Positions 25,681-34,478 of a DNA stretch of 64,000 nucleotides are shown one piece after another (position 1 is the stretch's first letter; the number at the start of each line of letters is the position of its first letter). This DNA is from CBDCUI01 sp965223115. Lineage in GTDB: Bacteria > Pseudomonadota > Gammaproteobacteria > UBA4575. The notes beneath the pieces were generated by a model that worked only from the letters and a program-made list of their open reading frames with translations, had not been told where the DNA came from and made no database searches. Made by a program: the position numbers and the translations under genes. The DNA is taken from NCBI GenBank assembly GCA_965223115.1, contig OZ244982.1, positions 372,001 to 436,000 of the forward strand, read 5' to 3'.

Positions 25681-26538
25681 ATGTATCCATTAGAGCTCTT
25701 AAGGTTGTTTCCACCTTTTCCTAAAACAAACATGATATTTGTGGCTATGAGCTTTGACGATGAGTTCAAACCGCGTTGGGAAAATGTTTTAGAGCCAGCA
25801 GCAAAAGAGATAATTGTTAATGATGAAAAACTATTTTCACACAGAGTTGATTTATCTGATAAAAACGATGCAATTTTGACAGAAATTGTAAGAAACATTT
25901 CTGAATGTAAGTTGTTCATTGCTGATATATCAACAGTAGGGTATCTGCCAATTAATGCTACACAAAATAAGCCTATTAGAAACTCAAATGTTTTGTATGA
26001 AATTGGTTTGGCTCATGCAAGTAGATTGCCAGAAGAAGTTATCTTGTTAAGGTCGGATGATGATCAATTAGATTTTGATATATCGGGTGTTAGAGTGCAT
26101 AAGTACAATCCCAATAATGTTAAAGAGTCAATAGAGTTGGTTAAAAAACTAATTCTGAGTGCATTAAAGTCAATTGATGATAGAAAACGGATTTCAGTTG
26201 AAAATACTTCGAAATTACTAGATGTCACGATGTACTATTTGCTTCATATAGCAATTCAAGATATTGCTCATCCTACAGGTGATAACAGTGGTGGATTACT
26301 TAGAGCTGCCGATCATGTATTGGCTATAAATAGAATGCTAACTTTGGGGTTGTTAGAAACTAGCTTTAAAGAACTTACACCGGAGAATGTTAATACTCAC
26401 TTGAGTGATTCTGCGACGTACCGGATTACTCCATTTGGCAGGGCTGTCTTGAGTAGAGTTAGAGAGAAAAATAATTTTTCAGATGCTATCACTAAATTCC
26501 TAGAGTCAGATGAAGGTAGAAAAGTATTAGCTAAATAA
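25681..26538 (+). CDS. TIR-like nucleotide-binding domain protein, possible defence effector
   Basis: 285 residues. Residues ~14-150 have the pattern of TIR-like/CAP12-type domains: NMIFVAMSFDDEFKPRW, an ISECKLFIADIS strand, and NSNVLYEIGLAHA, in which E107 occupies the place of the catalytic NADase glutamate; ILLRSDDDQLDFDISGVR follows. Residues ~175-285 form a helical, possibly winged-helix module of unknown role, perhaps the sensor. Such proteins degrade NAD or bind nucleotides in anti-phage systems; enzymatic activity here is inference. There is no good ribosome binding site at ATG 25681; ATG 25732 is an alternative. It lies alone between tRNA-Val and a tRNA fragment, 620 bp from an MNT-HEPN pair. 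Confidence 0.72.
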   Translation: MYPLELLRLFPPFPKTNMIFVAMSFDDEFKPRWENVLEPAAKEIIVNDEKLFSHRVDLSDKNDAILTEIVRNISECKLFIADISTVGYLPINATQNKPIRNSNVLYEIGLAHASRLPEEVILLRSDDDQLDFDISGVRVHKYNPNNVKESIELVKKLILSALKSIDDRKRISVENTSKLLDVTMYYLLHIAIQDIAHPTGDNSGGLLRAADHVLAINRMLTLGLLETSFKELTPENVNTHLSDSATYRITPFGRAVLSRVREKNNFSDAITKFLESDEGRKVLAK

Positions 26539-27085
26539 CTAGTTGAAAGATTGGACAGTAAATCGGTTGATTAGAAATCTTAGAAGCATGCTCGATATTC
26601 TGATTGAGTTAAAACGTCACAAAAGGGCACAAAAAGGCTCAAAGTTCCCCATAGTGTTTTAGATGAAAGTTGTTAGAATACAAATTCTTGCGCGATTCCA
26701 AGCGCAATTTTGACATGGTAGAGGTCAGCAGTTCGAATCTGCTCGTGCCTACCAATAATGACTATTTATATTAATTAGTTTATAAAGACGCATTCTAAAA
26801 ACATGTGGCCCTTGGTATAGGTCACCACTGGAGTAGAGCCCGCATATAACACCAGACCACCTCGATCAAATATGCTCCATGGATTAATATAGAAAACATG
26901 CAAGTTTTTACTGTAAACAATTTAATTTTCAACAAAGTTGTTCGGTTTTTGGCTGGATCTAATTTCTCTTGGCTTGCTTTTCCTTTTAGCCATAGCTACA
27001 GCTATGCCTATCAGTCCAAAGCATCGCAAAAAAAAATGATCTCTCACCCAAAATCCCGAACTCTGGTATTACATGCGGACTGAAC
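26539..27085. other. Intergenic region with a tRNA fragment and possible gene remnant
   Basis: 547 bp. It contains the tRNA 3' fragment at 26701-26754. Downstream, ~26780-26920 read on the minus strand gives an open stretch (containing INPWSIFDRGGLVLYAG) without a start, less AT-rich than its surroundings, which may be debris of a lost gene. A plus-strand 61-codon ORF at 26898 looks spurious. The thrS leader must begin in here. Confidence 0.5.
26701..26754 (+). repeat. tRNA-Val-like 3' fragment (candidate attachment-site remnant)
   Basis: The last 54 bases, including CCA, correspond to tRNA-Val from the anticodon arm onward: TTTTGACATGGTAGAGGTC is shared, including the GAC anticodon. The T stem differs (CAGCAG/CTGCT) but is perfectly paired, so this is the 3' half of a related tRNA rather than a simply mutated copy. 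No D arm or 5' acceptor strand precedes it. Confidence 0.8.
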
Positions 27086-28999
27086 ATGCCGATTATTACC
27101 CTTCCTGATGGAACTCAAAAAGAATTTGCTCATCCGGTAACTATTCAACAAGTTGCAGAATCGATTGGTCCTGGGTTAGCCAAAGCCACAATTGCAGGCC
27201 GCATTAATGGTCAACTTGCAGATGCCTGTGTGGATATCACGGATGATGCCAATGTGGAAATTGTTACCAATAAAGATCCGGATGGGGTCGATATTATTCG
27301 CCATTCTTTTGCACATTTAATGGGGCATGCCATTAAGCAGCTTTATCCCACTGCAAAAATGGCGATCGGTCCGGTAATTGAAAATGGCTTTTATTACGAT
27401 ATTGAGTATGAACGCCCGTTTACGCCAGAAGATTTAGAAGCAATTGAAAAGCGCATGTCGGAATTGATTAAGCAAGATTACGATGTGATTCGCGAAGTGG
27501 TCAGTCGTGAAAAAGCGGTAGATACCTTCAAAGATCGTCATGAAGACTATAAGGTGGAGATTGCTTCAGAAATTCCCGATGATGAAATTATTGCGCTGTA
27601 TCATCATCAAGAATATACCGATATGTGTCGTGGGCCGCATGTACCCAACACGCGTCATTTACGAGCTTTTAAATTGACTAAGCTTGCCGGAGCATATTGG
27701 CGCGGTGATTCCAATAATAAAATGTTGCAACGCATCTATGGCACAGCCTGGGCAGACAAAAAACAACTCAAAGCGTATTTAACGCAACTTGAAGAAGCTG
27801 AAAAGCGTGATCATCGAAAACTTGGTAAGCAAATGGACTTGTTTCATTTTCAAGATGAGGCGCCAGGTATGGTGTTTTGGCATGATCGTGGCTTTACGCT
27901 TTATAAGATTATTGAAACCTACATACGCGATAAAATTCGTGCACACGGTTACCAGGAAGTATTAACGCCTCAAGTTTTAGATCGCAAACTTTGGGAGAAA
28001 TCAGGTCACTGGGATAAATTTGGCGACATGATTTTTGCTACCCAATCTGAGAACCGGGAATATGCCATTAAACCCATGAACTGCCCTGGGCATGTGCAAA
28101 TCTATAATCAAGGTCTTAAAAGTTATCGTGATTTGCCGTTAAAACTTTCTGAGTTTGGTTTAGTGCATCGCAATGAACCTTCGGGAACGTTACATGGTTT
28201 GATGCGTGGTCGACGATTTGTACAAGATGATGCTCATATCTTTTGTACGCGTGAGCAGCTGCAAAAAGAAGTGGCAGAGCTAATCAAACTAACTTTTGAG
28301 GTGTATAACGATTTTGGATTTAAAGAAATCGAGCTGGCATTATCTACTCGACCAGAGCAAAGAGTAGGTGAAGATAGTTTGTGGGATGAGGCCGAAGAGG
28401 CTTTGGCCATGGCATTTAAAAACCAAGGACTTGAATATAAGTTACAGCCTGGAGAAGGCGCTTTTTATGGACCGAAGATCGAATTTACTTTACGTGATAG
28501 TATCGGTAGGGCGTGGCAATGTGGCACCATACAAGTCGATTTCTCCATGCCGGGTCGTCTGGATGCCACCTATGTAGCTGAGGATGGCAGCCGGCAGGTG
28601 CCGGTGATGATTCACCGTGCCATTTTGGGTTCGCTCGAGCGTTTTATTGGGATTCTGATTGAAAACTATGCGGGTGATTTGCCCTTTTGGCTGGCTCCGA
28701 TACAGGCGGTTTTGCTCAATATTACCGATCGACAAGCAGAATATGTCGAATCTGTGCAAGAAACGCTTAAAAATCAAGGGTTCAGGGTCATTTCTGACTT
28801 GAGAAATGAGAAGATTGGCTTTAAGATTCGCGAGCACACGCTTGCCCATATACCTTATATGTTAGTGGCGGGCGATCGTGAAGTCACCGCGAATCAGTTG
28901 GCCGTTCGTACGCGTAATGGTAAAGACCTAGGATCGATGGATGTGAGTGCTGTCACTCAAATGTTCATCGATGAAAGCGTGTGTCGCGGTCATCGTTGA
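27086..28999 (+). CDS. thrS: Threonyl-tRNA synthetase
   Basis: 637 residues, class II synthetase. N-terminal TGS domain (residues 1-61), the editing domain with RHSFAHLMGHA and TDMCRGPH zinc-like motifs, catalytic core with MNCPGHVQIY, the motif 2 RNEPSGTLHGLMRGRRFVQDD-type block near residue 365 and motif 3 GSLERFIGILIE, then the anticodon-binding domain from ~540. All expected residues are present. By eye it is more GC-rich than the following infC-rpmI. Start ATG 27086; the ribosome binding site is weak. Confidence 0.98.
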   Translation: MPIITLPDGTQKEFAHPVTIQQVAESIGPGLAKATIAGRINGQLADACVDITDDANVEIVTNKDPDGVDIIRHSFAHLMGHAIKQLYPTAKMAIGPVIENGFYYDIEYERPFTPEDLEAIEKRMSELIKQDYDVIREVVSREKAVDTFKDRHEDYKVEIASEIPDDEIIALYHHQEYTDMCRGPHVPNTRHLRAFKLTKLAGAYWRGDSNNKMLQRIYGTAWADKKQLKAYLTQLEEAEKRDHRKLGKQMDLFHFQDEAPGMVFWHDRGFTLYKIIETYIRDKIRAHGYQEVLTPQVLDRKLWEKSGHWDKFGDMIFATQSENREYAIKPMNCPGHVQIYNQGLKSYRDLPLKLSEFGLVHRNEPSGTLHGLMRGRRFVQDDAHIFCTREQLQKEVAELIKLTFEVYNDFGFKEIELALSTRPEQRVGEDSLWDEAEEALAMAFKNQGLEYKLQPGEGAFYGPKIEFTLRDSIGRAWQCGTIQVDFSMPGRLDATYVAEDGSRQVPVMIHRAILGSLERFIGILIENYAGDLPFWLAPIQAVLLNITDRQAEYVESVQETLKNQGFRVISDLRNEKIGFKIREHTLAHIPYMLVAGDREVTANQLAVRTRNGKDLGSMDVSAVTQMFIDESVCRGHR

Positions 29000-29006
29000 A
29001 TTACTT

Positions 29007-29103
29007 ATTCGCAATTATGCGAATGCAATTCCGATGGGGAATTCTTAAAGGGGAGAATCGGGTTCTCCCCTTTAAGTTATTCGCGATAATTTATTTATCG
29101 CGA
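29007..29103 (+). promoter_or_regulatory. infC leader with four consecutive hairpins
   Basis: Between the thrS stop and the infC start lie four back-to-back stem-loops: 29007-29024 (ATTCGCA/TGCGAAT), 29027-29043 (AATTCC/GGAATT), 29045-29075 (13-bp stem TTAAAGGGGAGAA/TTCTCCCCTTTAA) and 29081-29103 (TCGCGATAA/TTATCGCGA). The third is strongest but has no U-run, so it is not a standard terminator. The arrangement suggests an RNA-level control or processing region. Confidence 0.6.
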
Positions 29104-29136
29104 GTAAAATTAACAAATATTTTGGAGGAATAAGGT

Positions 29137-29658
29137 ATCAGCGCAGCGAAAGAGAATCGTTTAAATGAAGAAATAACCGATCGCGAAGTTCGTTTGATCG
29201 GAATCGATGGAGAAAATGTTGGGGTAGTAGGGATTGATCAAGCCCAACAAATTGCATTTGATGCAGATCTTGATTTAGTAGAAATTGTTCCAAACGCCAA
29301 TCCACCTGTATGTCGGGTGATGGATTATGGCAAGTTTAAATTTGAGCAAAGTAAAAAAGCTCAAGTTGCGCGAAAGAAACAAAAAACGATACATGTTAAA
29401 GAAATTAAATTTAGACCTGGAACTGAAGAAAGTGACTACCAGGTTAAACTAAAAAAGATAATTGAATTTTTAACAAGTAATAATAAAACCAAAGTAACGA
29501 TTCGATTTAGAGGTCGTGAAATGATGCATCAGGAACTAGGTGGAAAGTTACTTGATCGAATTGAAGATGATTTAAAAGAATATGGTGAAGTAGAGCAAAG
29601 ACCAAAACTTGAGGGAAGACAATTAGTAATGGTATTTGCCCCTTTGCGTAAAAAATAA
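29137..29658 (+). CDS. infC: Translation initiation factor IF-3 (ATC start)
   Basis: 173 residues. The family N-terminus (SAAKENRLNEEITDREVRL) lies upstream of the first ATG at 29194, and an in-frame TAA at 29131 leaves only GGT and ATC as codons before it, so translation must begin at ATC 29137. GGAGG at 29124-29128 is spaced eight bases from it. A rare start codon on infC is known from E. coli (AUU) and lets IF-3 limit its own synthesis. The N-domain, lysine-rich linker (KKAQVARKKQKTIHVKEIKF) and C-domain (FRGREMMHQELG) are complete. Confidence 0.95.
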   Translation: MSAAKENRLNEEITDREVRLIGIDGENVGVVGIDQAQQIAFDADLDLVEIVPNANPPVCRVMDYGKFKFEQSKKAQVARKKQKTIHVKEIKFRPGTEESDYQVKLKKIIEFLTSNNKTKVTIRFRGREMMHQELGGKLLDRIEDDLKEYGEVEQRPKLEGRQLVMVFAPLRKK

Positions 29659-29672
29659 CTGGAAAATTAGTA

Positions 29673-29870
29673 ATGCCAAAATTAAAAACAAATAGAGGTG
29701 CAGCGAAGCGTTTTAAGAAAACTGCTAAAGGTGGTTTTAAACGTATCCAATCACATGGAAGACATATTCTTACTAAGAAGAGTACAAAACGAAAAAGACA
29801 GCTACGCGCTGGCGCCTTGATTGCAGAGTCTGATAATAAGAGTGTGAAGCAAATGCTTCCTTATGCGTAA
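29673..29870 (+). CDS. rpmI: 50S ribosomal protein L35
   Basis: 65 residues, the standard length. Very basic with the L35 signature KTNRGAAKRFKKTAKGGFKR near the N-terminus and HILTKKSTKRKRQLR in the middle. It lies between infC and rplT in the invariant infC-rpmI-rplT order. Confidence 0.98.
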   Translation: MPKLKTNRGAAKRFKKTAKGGFKRIQSHGRHILTKKSTKRKRQLRAGALIAESDNKSVKQMLPYA

Positions 29871-29906
29871 GGCTAAATAATAATTAAAGGAATTTGGAGA
29901 ATTTAA

Positions 29907-30266
29907 ATGCCAAGAGTTAAACGATCAGTAGTTGCACATGCGAAACATAAAAAAGTGCGTGCCAAGGCAAAAGGCTATTACGGCGCACGTAGGAATGTAT
30001 ATCGTGTTGCCAAACAGGCAGTTATTAAAGCGGGACAATATGCTTATCGTGACCGCCGTCAACGTAAGCGCCAATTTCGTTCCTTGTGGATTGTGCGCAT
30101 CAATGCTGCTGCAAGACAATTTGGGCTCTCTTACAGTCGCTTAATTGATGGTTTGAATAAGGCCTCAGTTGAGATAGATCGTAAGGTATTGGCTGATTTA
30201 GCAGTAAATGATATCGATACTTTTGGCAAGCTTGCAGAAAGAGCAAAAGCAAGTTTGGCAAGTTAA
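29907..30266 (+). CDS. rplT: 50S ribosomal protein L20
   Basis: 119 residues. The basic N-terminal arm MPRVKRSVVAHAKHKKVRAK inserts in 23S rRNA, and RKRQFRSLWIVRINAAARQ is the conserved globular-domain block. In other bacteria L20 represses the operon through a leader RNA; the hairpins before infC could serve that purpose here, but L20-binding features were not identified. Start ATG 29907 with AAGGAA upstream. Confidence 0.98.
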   Translation: MPRVKRSVVAHAKHKKVRAKAKGYYGARRNVYRVAKQAVIKAGQYAYRDRRQRKRQFRSLWIVRINAAARQFGLSYSRLIDGLNKASVEIDRKVLADLAVNDIDTFGKLAERAKASLAS

Positions 30267-30322
30267 TATTGATTTAAATGACTTGATTAGCGTTTATTTA
30301 AATAACTTACAGTTTTGAGTGT

Positions 30323-30355
30323 AAAAAGGGAAAGGCTATGCCTTTCCCTTTTTTT
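30323..30355 (+). terminator. Intrinsic terminator or attenuator between rplT and pheS
   Basis: A 14-bp perfect stem, AAAAAGGGAAAGGC / GCCTTTCCCTTTTT, with a 3-base loop runs into a U-tract. It lies 27 bp before pheS. In E. coli the pheST operon is attenuated by a leader peptide (pheM); no Phe-rich leader ORF is evident here, so it may simply end the rplT transcript. Confidence 0.85.
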
Positions 30356-30381
30356 GTTAACAACATTTTTTCTAATATAGC

Positions 30382-31383
30382 ATGGCTGATCTGAACACAT
30401 TAGAAACAAAAGCAATGGATGAGATCCAATCTGTTGATGACATGAGTGGTTTGGAATCATTGCGTGTTCATTATCTTGGTAAAAAAGGATTACTTACCGA
30501 ACAGTTAAAAGAGCTTGGCAAACTTCCAAAAGAGGAGCGACCTGCAGCCGGTCAAAAAATTAATCAGGTCAAAGTGCGTATTCAGAAAGTTCTTGAAGAA
30601 AAGAAATCTTTTTTACAGGAATCTGTAATAAATGATCAATTAAAGACTGAAACGCTAGATGTTACATTACCTGGGCGCAGACAAAGCGTGGGTAGTTTGC
30701 ATCCAATTACACATACTTTGGCACGTATTGAAGAATATTTTCAGCGTTATGGGTTTAGTGTAGAAGAAGGTCCTGAGGTTGAGGATGAGTTTCATAATTT
30801 TGAGGCCTTAAATATACCTGAACATCATCCTGCCAGAGCTATGCATGATACATTTTATTTTGCTGATAAAATGTTGTTGCGCACGCATACCTCATCCGTA
30901 CAGATTCATGTGATGCAGGAGCAGGAACCTCCGATACGAATCATTGCACCGGGCCGCGTCTATCGGTGCGATTCTGATCCAACGCATAGCCCTATGTTCC
31001 ACCAAGTCGAAGGTTTGTTAGTGGATGAGCAAGTCTCATTTGTGGATTTAAAAGGTATCATAATTGAGTTTCTGCAAGCATTTTTTGGGGATGAGAATTT
31101 AAAAGTCCGGTTCCGGCCTTCCTATTTTCCATTTACAGAACCTTCGGCGGAAATTGATATTGCAATGGAAGGAAGTAAATCCAAAAAAACTAAATGGTTA
31201 GAGGTGATGGGTTGCGGCATGGTGCATCCAAATGTGTTTGAGAAGGTGGGGATTGATACAAATAAATATAGTGGTTACGCATTTGGTTTAGGTGTAGAGC
31301 GTCTCGCAATGCTTCGTTATCAAGTAAATGATTTGCGTCTATTTTTTGAAAATGACTTACGTTTTTTGCAACAGTTTTCTTAA
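30382..31383 (+). CDS. pheS: Phenylalanyl-tRNA synthetase alpha subunit
   Basis: Catalytic subunit of the alpha2-beta2 enzyme. 333 residues: N-terminal coiled coil (1-85), motif 1 region after GSLHPITHTLARIEEYF, FYFADKMLLRTHTSSVQIH, motif 2 PGRVYRCDSDPTHSPMFHQ, and motif 3 GYAFGLGVERLAMLRY. The Ala in GYAFGLG-type motif is in its usual place. It is followed 24 bp later by pheT. Confidence 0.98.
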   Translation: MADLNTLETKAMDEIQSVDDMSGLESLRVHYLGKKGLLTEQLKELGKLPKEERPAAGQKINQVKVRIQKVLEEKKSFLQESVINDQLKTETLDVTLPGRRQSVGSLHPITHTLARIEEYFQRYGFSVEEGPEVEDEFHNFEALNIPEHHPARAMHDTFYFADKMLLRTHTSSVQIHVMQEQEPPIRIIAPGRVYRCDSDPTHSPMFHQVEGLLVDEQVSFVDLKGIIIEFLQAFFGDENLKVRFRPSYFPFTEPSAEIDIAMEGSKSKKTKWLEVMGCGMVHPNVFEKVGIDTNKYSGYAFGLGVERLAMLRYQVNDLRLFFENDLRFLQQFS

Positions 31384-31407
31384 GTGTAAAGAAAAAAGAT
31401 ATTAGTT

Positions 31408-33792
31408 ATGCAGATAAGTGAAAATTGGTTGCGAGAGTGGGTGAGTCCCGATGTGAGTACCCAACAACTGGCTGATACGTTAACCATGGCAGGCTTAGAG
31501 GTTGATTCAGTAGAACCTGCAGCGCCTGAGTTTAAAGGTGTGGTCGTTGCAAAAGTTCTGAAAGTAGAAAAACACCCTGATGCAAAAAAGTTGCATGTTT
31601 GTAATGTCGATGATGATAGTGGTGAAATCAGTAAAGTAATTTGTGGAGCTGCCAATGTGAGAGAAGGGCTTACTGTTGCTTTTGCTAAAGTAGGAGCGAT
31701 TCTTCCAGGAAACTTTGTTATTGAAGCTAAAACCTTACGTGGAGTTGAATCATTTGGAATGCTGTGTTCAGCATCAGAATTAGGGCTTGCGGAGTCGTCA
31801 CAAGGCATTATGGAATTACCTAATGATTGTGTACTCGGAACAGATTTATTTGATGCATTAAACTTAAATGATTCAGTTATCGACATCGATCTAACCCCTA
31901 ACCGGTCTGATTGTTTAAGCATTCAAGGTGTTGCGCGTGAAGTGTCAGCACTTACGAGAGCAGCTATGAATATACCGATATCAATTGACGCTGTTAGTAG
32001 TGTTAGCGAAACCACTTTTCCTGTCTCCATCGAAGCAGAACAAGACTGTCCGCGTTACGTGGGTAGAGTTATAGAAGGAATATCAGGTACAGCACAAAGC
32101 CCGGTTTGGATGCAAGAAAAGCTTCGTCGTGCAGGTGTGCGTTCCATTAATGCGATCATTGATATCACAAATTATGTGATGATGGAGCTGGGACAACCCA
32201 TGCATGCCTTTGATTTAAAAAAACTAGATGGAGGCATCATAGTACGATTTGCTGATGCAGATGAATCACTGGAATTGCTGGATGGGCAAGTTATAGAACT
32301 TGCTAGCGATGATTTAGTTATTGCCGATGCTAAGCAAGCTATTGCATTAGCCGGTGTTATGGGTGGAAATTCAACGGCAGTTGATGATCAAACTGTGAAT
32401 ATATTTTTAGAAAGTGCAACATTTAAGCCGGAAACCATTTCAGGCAAGGCAAGACGCTATGGGCTACACACAGATTCGTCGCATCGATTTGAACGCGGTG
32501 TCGATCCTGAATTAAGTCAACTTGCAATAGAGAGGGCAACGCAATTAGTTCTCGAATTTGCTGGAGGTACACCTGGGCCTACAATTTTAAAACAGAGTGA
32601 CTCATTTGCTGTACAGCCAGCGGAAATTGTTTTAGAGCATAGTAAAGTTGAATCTTTGTTGGGTATAAAAATTTCAGTCACAGAAGTGCAAAGTTTACTA
32701 GAACGTTTGCATTGTAAAGTTCGATTAGAGGATGACACATTGTGTGTTTGGCCACCTAGCTTTCGGTTTGATTTGGCAATGGATGTGGATTTAATTGAAG
32801 AAGTTGCTCGTTTAGTCGGTTATGAGAATATTGCGGGTAAAGTAGCTGTTCCTTCTAGTGCTCAACCTAGTTCTACGCAGTCGGATAAGCTCGCATTAAT
32901 AAAGAGAAGCTTGGTTTCGTCTGGGTATCACGAAATTATTTCATTTAGTTTCGTCGATTCTGCAATCGAGTCTTTGCTCAACCCAAAACATGAGCCAAAA
33001 GTACTAGCCAACCCTATTTCTCAAGAGCTATCGGTGATGAGAAGTAGTATTTGGCCGGGTTTGATCAAAGCTGCGCAATATAATTTGAACCGTCAACAGA
33101 ATCGAGTACGATTTTTTGAGCATGGATTGCAGTTTGTTCAGGCTGAGGATGAATTTAAACAACTTCCTGTCCTTGCGGGGTTGATCACTGGAACTTGTCA
33201 TCCTATGCAGTGGTCAGATGAATCCAGAGATGTAGATTTTTATGATCTAAAAGGTGATGTGGAACAAGTTTTGGCTTTGGTATTGCAACATGGTTGTACA
33301 TTAATGTTTAAAAGCATAGATGATTCTGCATTGCATCCAGGACAAGCAGCGCAAATCATTTGTGATGATAAAGTGATTGGACGTTTGGGGAAATTACATC
33401 CACGAATTCAGTCCGATTTAGATATAGGTCAAGATCTGTTCTTATTTGAACTACAGTTAAACGATGTAGTTAAAGAAACATCTACAGTTGTTTTTCAAGC
33501 ATTGTCAAAATACCCCTCCATCCGTCGGGATTTAACGTTGATTGTTGATGAAACAATCAATGCAGAAGAAATTTGCACAAACATTGAGCAAATGGAAATA
33601 ACATGTTTGCAAAACATCGAAATCTTTAGTGTTTATACTGGAAAAGGTGTGCAAGAAACAAAGAAAAGCATCTCTTTAGGCTTGATTTTACAAGAGTTTT
33701 CGCGCACCCTTACGGATAAAGAAATAGAACAAACAATCTCATTAATTATTTCTCAACTTGAAAATAAAGTTGGAGCGGAAATAAAAAGCTAA
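31408..33792 (+). CDS. pheT: Phenylalanyl-tRNA synthetase beta subunit
   Basis: 794 residues, as in E. coli. Domains in order: N-terminal EMAP-like tRNA-binding domain (KVLKVEKHPDAKKLHVCNVD, residues ~50-65), B3/B4 editing domain (SINAIIDITNYVMMELGQPMHAFD region ~245-270), B5 domain, catalytic-like core and C-terminal FDX-ACB anticodon-binding domain (ALSKYPSIRRDLTLIVDE near 695). Complete. ihfA follows five bases after the stop. Confidence 0.97.
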   Translation: MQISENWLREWVSPDVSTQQLADTLTMAGLEVDSVEPAAPEFKGVVVAKVLKVEKHPDAKKLHVCNVDDDSGEISKVICGAANVREGLTVAFAKVGAILPGNFVIEAKTLRGVESFGMLCSASELGLAESSQGIMELPNDCVLGTDLFDALNLNDSVIDIDLTPNRSDCLSIQGVAREVSALTRAAMNIPISIDAVSSVSETTFPVSIEAEQDCPRYVGRVIEGISGTAQSPVWMQEKLRRAGVRSINAIIDITNYVMMELGQPMHAFDLKKLDGGIIVRFADADESLELLDGQVIELASDDLVIADAKQAIALAGVMGGNSTAVDDQTVNIFLESATFKPETISGKARRYGLHTDSSHRFERGVDPELSQLAIERATQLVLEFAGGTPGPTILKQSDSFAVQPAEIVLEHSKVESLLGIKISVTEVQSLLERLHCKVRLEDDTLCVWPPSFRFDLAMDVDLIEEVARLVGYENIAGKVAVPSSAQPSSTQSDKLALIKRSLVSSGYHEIISFSFVDSAIESLLNPKHEPKVLANPISQELSVMRSSIWPGLIKAAQYNLNRQQNRVRFFEHGLQFVQAEDEFKQLPVLAGLITGTCHPMQWSDESRDVDFYDLKGDVEQVLALVLQHGCTLMFKSIDDSALHPGQAAQIICDDKVIGRLGKLHPRIQSDLDIGQDLFLFELQLNDVVKETSTVVFQALSKYPSIRRDLTLIVDETINAEEICTNIEQMEITCLQNIEIFSVYTGKGVQETKKSISLGLILQEFSRTLTDKEIEQTISLIISQLENKVGAEIKS

Positions 33793-33797
33793 GTGCA

Positions 33798-34100
33798 ATG
33801 GCGCTAACCAAAGCTGAAATGGCAGAAAATTTGTTTGAGGAGTTAGGCCTCAACAAACGTGAAGCAAAAGAATTAGTCGAAATATTCTTTGAGGAGGTTC
33901 GGCTCGCTTTGGAACAGGGTCATGAAGTAAAGTTATCAGGATTTGGTAATTTTATTTTGCGAGATAAAAATCAACGACCTGGTCGCAATCCAAAAACAGG
34001 AGAAGAGATTCCTATTTCTGCAAGACGTGTAGTTACATTCCGACCTGGGCAAAAATTAAAGGCGAGAGTTGAGGCATATGCTGGAAATCAACAACAATAA
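33798..34100 (+). CDS. ihfA: Integration host factor subunit alpha
   Basis: 100-residue DNA-bending protein, partner of the beta subunit at 6699. It has TKAEMAENLFEELGLNKREAK, EVKLSGFGNFILRDK and the intercalating arm RPGRNPKTGEEIPI. The pheST-ihfA linkage is conserved in gammaproteobacteria. Its 3' end overlaps the MerR-family gene. Confidence 0.98.
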   Translation: MALTKAEMAENLFEELGLNKREAKELVEIFFEEVRLALEQGHEVKLSGFGNFILRDKNQRPGRNPKTGEEIPISARRVVTFRPGQKLKARVEAYAGNQQQ

Positions 34101-34434
34101 CGAGTTACCGGCGATCCCTGGGAAGCGCTACTTTACTATTGGCGAAGTAAGCGAATTATGTGGGGTCAAGCCACATGTATTGCGTTATTGGGAGCAAGAA
34201 TTCCCATCTCTGAAGCCCGTGAAAAGACGTGGAAATCGTCGCTATTATCAGCGTCATGACGTCATTTTGATTCGCCAAATAAGGAGCCTTTTATATGAGC
34301 AAGGCTATACCATTGGTGGGGCCAGGCTTAAGCTTTCAGGGTCATCTGCAAAAGAAGACACAAACCAAAGCCAACAACTGGTTCATCAAGTGCGAGTGGA
34401 ACTTGAAGACTTATTACAAGTTTTGAAACGCTGA
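34078..34434 (+). CDS. MerR-family transcriptional regulator
   Basis: 118 residues with a MerR-type winged helix: KRYFTIGEVSELCGVKPHVLRYWEQEFPS-type start near residue 17, the wing RRGNRRYYQRHDV, and SLLYEQGYTIGGARLKL. The C-terminal part is short and has no metal-binding cysteines. Genes of this type always sit directly after ihfA in gammaproteobacteria; their targets are largely unknown to me. It overlaps ihfA by 23 bases. A TTG at 34069 could add three residues. Confidence 0.9.
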   Translation: MLEINNNNELPAIPGKRYFTIGEVSELCGVKPHVLRYWEQEFPSLKPVKRRGNRRYYQRHDVILIRQIRSLLYEQGYTIGGARLKLSGSSAKEDTNQSQQLVHQVRVELEDLLQVLKR

Positions 34435-34450
34435 TCATTCACACTATAAT
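34423..34450 (+). promoter_or_regulatory. Promoter for tRNA-Pro
   Basis: TTGAAA (34423-34428), 16-bp spacer, TATAAT (34445-34450). Transcription would begin near 34457, about 22 bases before the tRNA. The -35 overlaps the 3' end of the merR-family gene. Confidence 0.65.
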
Positions 34451-34478
34451 TTCTTTAAATTCAATTTTTCCTTAATAT

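Noticed and set aside
26898..27083. 61-codon ORF directly upstream of thrS
   Set aside because: No family resemblance, no ribosome binding site, ends at the thrS start; likely chance.
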